The notes under the pieces are model-generated. The model saw nothing but the letters and a program-made list of their open reading frames with translations. It did not search any database and was not told where the DNA came from. A DNA stretch of 64,000 nt from assembly GCA_003574685.1 (NCBI GenBank), contig QOCQ01000019.1, positions 54,310 to 118,309 of the forward strand, written 5' to 3'. The DNA is from Rhodospirillaceae bacterium SYSU D60007 (lineage in GTDB: Bacteria > Pseudomonadota > Alphaproteobacteria > Reyranellales > Reyranellaceae). How positions within the stretch are numbered: the stretch's first letter is position 1; the number at the start of each line of letters is the position of its first letter. Positions 58,127-64,000 of this stretch are shown here, piece after piece. The translations under genes and the position numbers were made by a program.

Positions 58127-59341
58127 ATGCATCGGGCGGGCGGCGTTGATTCCGGCTATGCGTGGGCGCGCCTCGGTGCCAGCCTCGCACTCAGCACAGT
58201 CGGCGGCATCGGCATGTGGTCCATCGTCGTCGGGTTGCCGGTGGTGCAGGCCGATTTCGGCGTGTCGCGCGCCGATATCTCCTTTGCCTACACCACCACC
58301 ATGCTGGGCTTCTGTGCCGGCGGCGTGGTCATGGGCTGGGTCGCGGACACAAAGGGCATCGCCCCCGCCGTGATCCTGAGCACGCTGCTGCTGGCGCTCG
58401 GCTTCGCCGCCGCCGGCCTTGCCCCAAGCGTGGGCTGGTTTGCGGCGGCGCAGGGCGTGCTGATCGGCTTCGGCGCCGCCGCCAGCTTCGCGCCGCTGGT
58501 GGCCGATATCTCGCACTGGTTCGAGAAGCGCCGCGGGGTCGCCGTGGCGATCTGCGCCTCGGGCAATTACCTCGCGGGCACGATCTGGCCGCCGTTGATC
58601 GAGCTTGGCATGCGCGATCACGGCTGGCGCAACACCTATTTCGGCGCTGCGGCGCTCTGCCTGTTCGCGATGCTGCCGCTGGTGCTGGCGCTGCGCCGGC
58701 CGCCGCCCTTCCACGCCGAGGAGCTGGCGGGCGCCGTGCCGGCACCGCCACCGCGATCCGTCGGCCTGTCGCCGAACGCGCTGCAGGCCCTCATTGCCGT
58801 CGCCGGCCTCGCCTGCTGCGTGGCGATGTCCATGCCGCAGGTCCACATCGTCGCCTACTGCGCCGATCTCGGCTATGGCGTGGCGCGCGGCGCGGAGATG
58901 CTGTCGCTGATGCTGGGCTTCGGAGTCGTCAGCCGGATCGTATCAGGGTGGATTTCCGACCGCGTCGGCGGCGTGGTCACCATGCTGCTGGGCTCGGTGC
59001 TGCAGACGCTGGCGCTGATCCTCTACACGATTTCCGACTCGCTGGTGTCGCTCTACGTCGTGTCGGCGCTGTTCGGCCTGTTCCAGGGCGGGCTGGTGCC
59101 CAGCTATGCCATGATCGTGCGCGAATACTTCCCGCCGCGCGAAGCCGGCATGCGGGTGGGCATCGCCATGTCATCGACGATCGTGGGCATGGCGCTGGGC
59201 GGCTGGATGGGCGGCGTGCTGTTCGACATGACAGGCTCGTACCAGGCGGCGTTCCTCAACGGCATCGCCTGGAATGTCGCCAACGCCGCAATCGGCTGGT
59301 GGCTGCTGGCGCGCCAGACCCGGCGCACCGCGCTGGCGTAG
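58127..59341 (+). CDS. MFS transporter (OFA/monocarboxylate-like)
   Basis: 404 aa with about 12 helices. The helix 2-3 loop is GGVVMGWVADTKGIAPAV and the second half has GWISDRVGGVVTMLLG. The N-terminal GVSRADISFAYTTTMLGF resembles oxalate/formate or monocarboxylate carriers. ATG 58127 has AAGGA very close; an earlier GTG (58106-58114 region) is possible. It may import the substrate degraded by the nearby acyl-CoA genes. Confidence 0.88.
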   Translation: MHRAGGVDSGYAWARLGASLALSTVGGIGMWSIVVGLPVVQADFGVSRADISFAYTTTMLGFCAGGVVMGWVADTKGIAPAVILSTLLLALGFAAAGLAPSVGWFAAAQGVLIGFGAAASFAPLVADISHWFEKRRGVAVAICASGNYLAGTIWPPLIELGMRDHGWRNTYFGAAALCLFAMLPLVLALRRPPPFHAEELAGAVPAPPPRSVGLSPNALQALIAVAGLACCVAMSMPQVHIVAYCADLGYGVARGAEMLSLMLGFGVVSRIVSGWISDRVGGVVTMLLGSVLQTLALILYTISDSLVSLYVVSALFGLFQGGLVPSYAMIVREYFPPREAGMRVGIAMSSTIVGMALGGWMGGVLFDMTGSYQAAFLNGIAWNVANAAIGWWLLARQTRRTALA

Positions 59342-59380
59342 CACGCAACGGCCAGCCCGCATTTCTCAAAGCCTCCTCCT

Positions 59381-59408
59381 GCCGGGAGCGCGCCACTCCA
59401 GTGGCGCC
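59381..59408. repeat. solo hairpin unit of family D
   Basis: GCCGGGAGCGCGCCACTCCA followed by GTGGCGCC. The inverted partner seen at 29405 and 54061 is absent. It lies about 85 bp from the 3' end of the truncated restriction gene. Confidence 0.8.
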
Positions 59409-59493
59409 GGCGGCGTGATGAACCGTAACCAGCGCAAGATCAAGGTAACTCGTGTCGCTGCTGGCCTATGCGGAAGTCGATCACACCAGAAGA

Positions 59494-60117
59494 CTACAGT
59501 GTGGCCCAATCTGACAGGCGGCGCGCCCGCTTCTCCTCGCCTCCGCTCAGCAGGATCAGGTGCTGCGGTTCGGCAGCGAACCAAACGAAGCTGTCCCATG
59601 CAAGCGCGCCGGCATTCAGATGGGTGGCTTGCCAGGTCTGAATGGCGGTCTTGAGTGCAGTTCCGTTCAAGGCAGGATCAAACAGTTTGGCGAAGTCAGC
59701 CTTCAGGGCGTAGCGGCCGGCCGGTGAGGTGGTCGGCAGGCCCTGACGCTCAATGACCGATCCATTGGCGACGAGGCCCGCGCGGAGCGTTTCGTCACGA
59801 ACGGGTTCGCGCGTGTTCACGGCATACCAGCGGCCGGCAATCTCGCCCTTGCCCGGTGCGACGGATTCCTTTGCCCATGACAGACGAGCGTCATCGTCGG
59901 TCTTCAAGGCTTGCGCGTCCGTCATGCGCGTCACCTGGTCCGGGCGCAGCCATACGTCGGCGCCCTCGACCGCGCCGATGTAGAGCATCGCGAAAACAGT
60001 CCGTGCGGCAATTTCCCGGGTGCAGTTGTTCCGGTTCGGCGTTCCTTCGGGAAATATCTCCTGCAATCGGCCGTGAATGTCCGCACCGGGAGCACAGGCA
60101 GAAGCGGCACTACGCAT
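59494..60117 (-). pseudogene. truncated BsuBI/PstI-family restriction endonuclease
   Basis: 207 aa. Residues 15-170 match the N-terminal helix-turn-helix part of BsuBI/PstI-type enzymes (RTVFAMLYIGAVEGADVW, YAVNTREPVRDETLRAGLV, GLPTTSPAGRYAL). After LNAGALA near residue 172 it turns into an unrelated 35-residue tail (FVWFAAEPQHLILLSGG), and the catalytic PD-(D/E)xK half is missing. Intact family members are about 310-330 aa. It overlaps the methyltransferase stop by 8 bp. ATG 60117 starts the frame. Confidence 0.7.
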
Positions 60118-61879
60118 CCTCGCCGAAATAGATCGCACGCAGCCTCTGCTCGATCGCCGCCCTTGACCGGCCCCGTGCAACCAGCGCCTCGATCTCCTTC
60201 ATGTCTTCGAGATCGGGCAGCGGCAGCGCTTCCAGTTCGTAGGCTGACACGGCGACACTGCCGCTGATGCAGCGGAAGGCGCGATCGACGACGTCGCTGT
60301 TCAGTATTGCGGCCACAGCGGCCGGCGAAACCCTCGGCAGCCCGTTGCAGGGCCGCACCATGTTGAGATGGTTCTCGATCACCACAGCGCCATGCGCCTC
60401 GACGAAGCTTGCCGGCAGTTCGGCGGCGATCAGGCGCCGGCGCTGTTCCTTCGCCGTGGTCCTTTGCACGAGCACGCAGGGGCGACCGGTTTTCAGCCAG
60501 TCATCGCCTTTCTCGATCCTGAAATATGGCTGGTGATTGCGCTTCAGCGCGCGATGGATGAACTGCCCATCCGGTGTTACGGCTTCGGCCCAGATCAGGG
60601 GATAGGCGCCGCTGCACGGCGTCGAGCGAAGCTGGCTCTTGTGGCGGTTCCACACGAGCGGGCCGGTCGAGACGGCATAGCCCCAATCCGAAAGCCGCGT
60701 CGGCATTTCGGCAAGTCGGGCGATGAGCGGTGTGTGCTCCGGCACGCGCGGCAGCAGCCAGGGGCTCGCGGGTTCGGGTGGCAGCGTGAACTTGCCTGAT
60801 CGAGTGATGCTTGCGCTTCCCTCGGGCGTGACGGTGACGTGATGAACGGCGGCCGGGCCTGTCCCACCGCCGCGCCGGTATGCAGCCAGCAACGTCTCCT
60901 GAAGCACATCCTCGAACACGCCACGCCGCGCCGCAATAAAATCTACGCCGGCCGGCGGCGCCTCGCGGGCCAGCAGGCCACGCAGCGCCTTGAAGTATTC
61001 GCCGGCCAGGAAGCTTGTCGGGGTTACGAAGGCGATGACGCCGCGGGGCGCTGTCCAGCGCAGCGCCAGATCGGTAAAGACCCCGTAGAGGTTGGCGTGT
61101 CCGTAGAGGCTGCGCTTGTAGCGGTCGCGCAGGGTGGGCGGGAGCGTCACGCGGCCATAGGGCGGGTTGCCGATGACGAGGTCGAAACCCTCGCCGTCCG
61201 GCGTTTGCTCAAGGCTGTCGCATACCGTGACGACACGCGGCAGGCGGCGACCCGCGAGCCGGCAGATGGGCGCCACCGCGATTTCGAGAAAGGCCTGTGC
61301 CATCCAGGCGGCAAAGTCGTCGATCTCAAGCCCGCGCAGGCGGCTGGCGATGTTGTTGAGGAGGATCGCCGGTTCACACCCCGGGAGTTCTTCGATGATC
61401 CGTCGAGCAGCGGGCGCCAGAAAAGCGCCGCCGCCACAGGCCGGGTCGAGCACGCGGCACGTCGTCCAGTCGACGCCGCTTTCGCTGGCCATGTCGATCA
61501 GCCGGCGCGCCAGCGCGGGCGGCGTGTAGTAGACACCCAGCCGGGATCTCAGGCGTTCGGGCAGCATGATGGTGTACATCACGCTGAGCTGGTAGGCGGC
61601 CTCCTCCACATCCAGGTCGGCGGCCACCGTGCCGAGCTTATGGGCAAGCCTGGCAACGACAGCATCGAGAACGTAGCTGCCGTTGTCCTGCGGTGGCTGG
61701 GAGAGCGCGATGCCCTGCCCGGTGTTGACCGTGATCTGCGCCGCATACGCCGTAATAGCGCGTGCGCCGAAACTGCGGGCGGCAGCGATGCGTGCGGACT
61801 CGTCGCGTATGCCCTCGATCTCCGTCGGCATGACATCGCGGGCCGCCTCGAAGGTTTGGCGCACCGCCAATGAGGACAA
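60110..61879 (-). CDS. N6-adenine DNA methyltransferase (type II)
   Basis: 589 aa. LGVYYTPPALARRLIDMA is the N-terminal helical block and DPACGGGAFLAPAA is motif I for S-adenosylmethionine. The catalytic motif IV is NPPYG in DLVIGNPPYGRVTLPP. Its C-terminal half is a target-recognition domain. It probably protected the site cut by the adjacent, now truncated, BsuBI/PstI-type enzyme. The start is uncertain: TTG 61879 is used, with TTG 61870 and GTG 61864 as options. It begins 9 bp after the RraA-like gene stop. Confidence 0.9.
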   Translation of the reverse strand: MSSLAVRQTFEAARDVMPTEIEGIRDESARIAAARSFGARAITAYAAQITVNTGQGIALSQPPQDNGSYVLDAVVARLAHKLGTVAADLDVEEAAYQLSVMYTIMLPERLRSRLGVYYTPPALARRLIDMASESGVDWTTCRVLDPACGGGAFLAPAARRIIEELPGCEPAILLNNIASRLRGLEIDDFAAWMAQAFLEIAVAPICRLAGRRLPRVVTVCDSLEQTPDGEGFDLVIGNPPYGRVTLPPTLRDRYKRSLYGHANLYGVFTDLALRWTAPRGVIAFVTPTSFLAGEYFKALRGLLAREAPPAGVDFIAARRGVFEDVLQETLLAAYRRGGGTGPAAVHHVTVTPEGSASITRSGKFTLPPEPASPWLLPRVPEHTPLIARLAEMPTRLSDWGYAVSTGPLVWNRHKSQLRSTPCSGAYPLIWAEAVTPDGQFIHRALKRNHQPYFRIEKGDDWLKTGRPCVLVQRTTAKEQRRRLIAAELPASFVEAHGAVVIENHLNMVRPCNGLPRVSPAAVAAILNSDVVDRAFRCISGSVAVSAYELEALPLPDLEDMKEIEALVARGRSRAAIEQRLRAIYFGEDA

Positions 61880-61888
61880 GGATGTCGG

Positions 61889-62611
61889 CTACGGCTTTCC
61901 CGCACGCGCTTTCTTCCACACCTCGTAGTCGCGCTTCGCCTCTTCCCCTGCCACTGGAAACAGGCCCTTCAGCGAGCGGCCGCGTGCCACCTCGGCTTCC
62001 GCAAACTCCTCGTACTCATAGGTCGCCAGCGCTTCCTCGGCCACGGCGACGACGATCTCCGGCGGAATGACGACCACCGCATCGCGGTCGCCCACCACGA
62101 TGTCGCCGGGATAGACAGCCACGCCGCCACAGGCGATCGGCAGGTTGAGATCCACCGGGCGATGCGCGATCGGGCTGGGCGGCGATGACGGCCGGCGATG
62201 GTAGGCCGGCAAGCCGGTCTTGAAGATGCCGTCGGTGTCGCGCAGGCCACCATCCGTGACGATACCGGCACAGCCGCGCGTTTTCAGCCGGCCGACATAG
62301 AGATCGCCTGCCGAGGCCGCACGCCAGTCGCCGCGCGAATCGATCATCAGCACGTGTCCGGGCGGGCACTCCTCCATCGCCTGCGGCTGCACGGTGCTGC
62401 GGTTGGTGGATGCCGGACCGTCCTTGTCCTCGCGCGAGGGAATGAAGCGCATGGTGAAGGCGATCCCGACCATGCGGGGAATATCCGGCCGGATCGGCCA
62501 GACATCGTGCAGGCACATGCTGCGCAAGCCGCGCCGGTTCAGGATGCCGGTCAGGGTCGACGTGCCGACACGCGCCAGCGCATCGCGCAGCTCGGGTGTC
62601 AGTGCGGTCAT
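61889..62611 (-). CDS. RraA-family protein
   Basis: 240 aa of the RraA/demethylmenaquinone-methyltransferase-like fold. VMIDSRGDWRAASAGDLYVG and CAGIVTDGGLRDTDGI contain the metal/pyruvate-site residues, the latter with DGGLRD. In family members this fold is either the RNase E regulator RraA or a 4-hydroxy-4-methyl-2-oxoglutarate/oxaloacetate aldolase; the DGGLRDxD motif favours an aldolase. ATG 62611 follows GGGAGGGG, and a TTG two codons earlier is weaker. A family A repeat lies upstream. Confidence 0.88.
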   Translation of the reverse strand: MTALTPELRDALARVGTSTLTGILNRRGLRSMCLHDVWPIRPDIPRMVGIAFTMRFIPSREDKDGPASTNRSTVQPQAMEECPPGHVLMIDSRGDWRAASAGDLYVGRLKTRGCAGIVTDGGLRDTDGIFKTGLPAYHRRPSSPPSPIAHRPVDLNLPIACGGVAVYPGDIVVGDRDAVVVIPPEIVVAVAEEALATYEYEEFAEAEVARGRSLKGLFPVAGEEAKRDYEVWKKARAGKP

Positions 62612-62688
62612 GGACAATCCCCTCCCTCATCTCGCCCGACACTGTCACGCCCCCTTCGTCCAAGGCAAGCGCACACCTCTGTCTCCTT

Positions 62689-62811
62689 CCTTCCCCCGGA
62701 GGGGGAAGGTGCCCGAAGGGCGGAAGGGGGATCTCTCAACGCGCGCCGCCTGTGATTGTTGAGGCATCCCCCTTCCGGCGCTGCGCGCCACCTTCCCCCT
62801 CCGGGGGAAGG
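62689..62811. repeat. family A hairpin-pair repeat, copy 3 (inverted)
   Basis: Same terminal palindrome as at 2322, with the inner arms exchanged: GCCCGAAGGGC is on the left and GGCGCTGCGCGCC on the right. The element is therefore in reverse orientation relative to copies 1 and 2. It separates the divergent RraA and asparaginase-like genes. Confidence 0.9.
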
Positions 62812-62869
62812 TTTGTGAGAACGAAGACAGATGGCATCATCATCGGACACCAGCCGGAGACGTCACAGA

Positions 62870-63871
62870 ATGTCAGCTCTGCCCCGTATTGCGGTTATCG
62901 GCACAGGCGGCACAATCTCCTCGCTCGGGGCCGACAGCCTCGATGTGCTCGACTATACCGATACCAACCTGCGGCTGGAGGCCGACGAGCTGGTAGCGCG
63001 GTTTCCCGAATGCGCCGCCGTTGCCGACGTCGTGGCGATACGCCATGCGGCCGTCCCCAGTACGGCCATCGGTCCCCGCGAATGGATCGCGCTGGCGGAG
63101 CTGATCCACGCCACCGTTGAACGCGAGCCCGGTTTGGCGGGCTTGGTGCTGACGCACGGCACCGCGACACTCGAGGAAACCGCGTACTTCCTCAATCTCG
63201 TGCTGAAGGTGGAACAGCCGATTGTGCTGGTGGGCGCGCAACGCCCGGCCAGCGCGCTGGGCACCGATGCCGGGATGAACCTCGTGGGCGCGCTGCGCAC
63301 CGCCGGCAGCGCGGCGGCGCGCGGCAAGGGCGTGCTGGTGACGCTCAATGACGAGATTCACGCGGCCCGCGAGGTGACCAAGACCTCGACCTACCGGCTG
63401 CAGACCTTCCGCAGCCCTGATTTTGGCGCGCTGGGCCATGTCGATGGCGACGGTGTCTTCTTCTACCGCGCGCCGTTGCGCCGCCATGCTCCTGAGACGG
63501 AATTTGCCATCACCGGCCGGCAGGACCTGCCGCGCGTCGATATCGTGCTCTCCTGTGCCGGCAACGACGCCTGGGCCATTGAAGCCGCCGTCGCGGCCGG
63601 TGCGCGCGGGATCGTCTCCGCCGGCTTTGCGCCGGGCATGGTGACGCCCGCCGAGCGTGCGGCGCTGGAGGCCGCGCGCCGCAACGGCATCGCCGTCGTG
63701 CAGTCCAGCCGCGCCGGCAGCGGCCGGGTCGCGCCCCGCCGCTACCTGCAACGCAACGCCCTTCTGGGTGCCGACAGCCTCACGCCGCAGAAAGCCCGCA
63801 TCCTGCTGATGCTGGCGCTCGCGCACACCGACGATCCCGCCGAGTGGGCGCGCATGTTCGGCGAGTACTAA
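62870..63871 (+). CDS. asparaginase-family amidohydrolase
   Basis: 333 aa. GTGGTISSLG (residues 11-20) holds the N-terminal catalytic Thr and THGTATLEETAYFL the second Thr (T98). In L-asparaginase the residue after that Thr is Asp (HGTDT); here it is A99, which would alter the substrate-carboxylate contact. VTKTST supplies the catalytic Lys. GAQRPASALGTDAGMNL is also present. A different amide substrate, or a weak enzyme, is possible. ATG 62870 follows GGAGA. Confidence 0.88.
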   Translation: MSALPRIAVIGTGGTISSLGADSLDVLDYTDTNLRLEADELVARFPECAAVADVVAIRHAAVPSTAIGPREWIALAELIHATVEREPGLAGLVLTHGTATLEETAYFLNLVLKVEQPIVLVGAQRPASALGTDAGMNLVGALRTAGSAAARGKGVLVTLNDEIHAAREVTKTSTYRLQTFRSPDFGALGHVDGDGVFFYRAPLRRHAPETEFAITGRQDLPRVDIVLSCAGNDAWAIEAAVAAGARGIVSAGFAPGMVTPAERAALEAARRNGIAVVQSSRAGSGRVAPRRYLQRNALLGADSLTPQKARILLMLALAHTDDPAEWARMFGEY

Positions 63872-63882
63872 GCCTTCCCTCC

Positions 63883-64000
63883 TGTACGGACCGGGGAGAT
63901 GGGTGACAGGTGTTCGGAGACATGGGTGACACATTCATGGCGTCAGGCGAGCCGGTTGTCGATGCGGTTGCGCCTGTGGGTTTGTGGGCATGGTGTCGAG
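63883..64000. mobile_element. probable IS481-type element end, cut by the window edge
   Basis: The segment begins TGTACGGACCGGGGAGATGG, followed by GGTGACAGGTGTTCGGAGAC and ATGGGTGACAC, a repeated GGTGACA pattern like the ends of IS481-family elements. On the minus strand a frame ends in RRNRIDNRLA-stop about 55 bp inside the end and could be a transposase C terminus. The rest is outside the window. Confidence 0.5.

Overview
The window is GC-rich DNA from an alphaproteobacterium, probably a soil or water heterotroph. The evidence is a FixL/FixJ pair, gyrA close to coaD, a class II (B12-dependent) ribonucleotide reductase, TrmFO, a TRAP carboxylate transporter and many acyl-CoA enzymes. A Rhodospirillales- or Reyranella-like origin is my guess and is not proven by the sequence.

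Layout. 0.1-7.5 kb: small hypothetical gene, tRNA-Lys, coaD, a PARG/macro-like protein, gyrA, a class III CoA-transferase and ssb. 7.7-12.1 kb: a TRAP transporter operon and an MFS permease. 12.2-12.8 kb: an AbrB/Doc toxin-antitoxin pair behind a tandem operator. 12.9-24.4 kb: mostly housekeeping genes (uvrA, YCII protein, RidA plus a C45-like Ntn hydrolase, trmFO, an intein-split nrdJ, plsC, a zinc-ribbon DUF3426 protein). 24.6-33.1 kb: SDRs, an MFS exporter, an orphan Tae4-like amidase, a cyclase/TPR protein, an acyl-CoA synthetase and a DAO-type oxidase. 33.1-40.6 kb: a low-oxygen/nitrosative-stress cluster (fixJ-fixL, APC permease, universal stress protein, CcoS-like protein, NnrS) marked by four FNR/FixK-type boxes. 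40.6-44.2 kb: an accessory patch of unrecognised proteins, an NlpC/P60-type enzyme and a chimeric helicase/ATPase remnant. 44.4-59.3 kb: a catabolic block with an MDR reductase, three tandem Baeyer-Villiger monooxygenases, an amidohydrolase, a molybdopterin dehydrogenase subunit, three tandem acyl-CoA dehydrogenases and an MFS permease. 59.5-64 kb: a decayed BsuBI/PstI-type restriction-modification pair, RraA-like protein, an asparaginase-like protein and a probable IS481-type end.

Four families of short elements are scattered through the intergenic gaps. In each, a hairpin-forming unit of about 21-30 bp is paired with its inverted copy. One sits inside the TRAP operon, one between two BVMO-cluster genes, and a solo unit lies next to the truncated restriction gene. 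A 210-bp array of GAGACA/GACAGGT words lies after the APC permease gene.

The strongest leads are the intein placed exactly at the radical cysteine of NrdJ, the compact FixK-box cluster with its unknown small genes and candidate sRNA, the triple BVMO cluster, and the multi-family hairpin-pair repeats.
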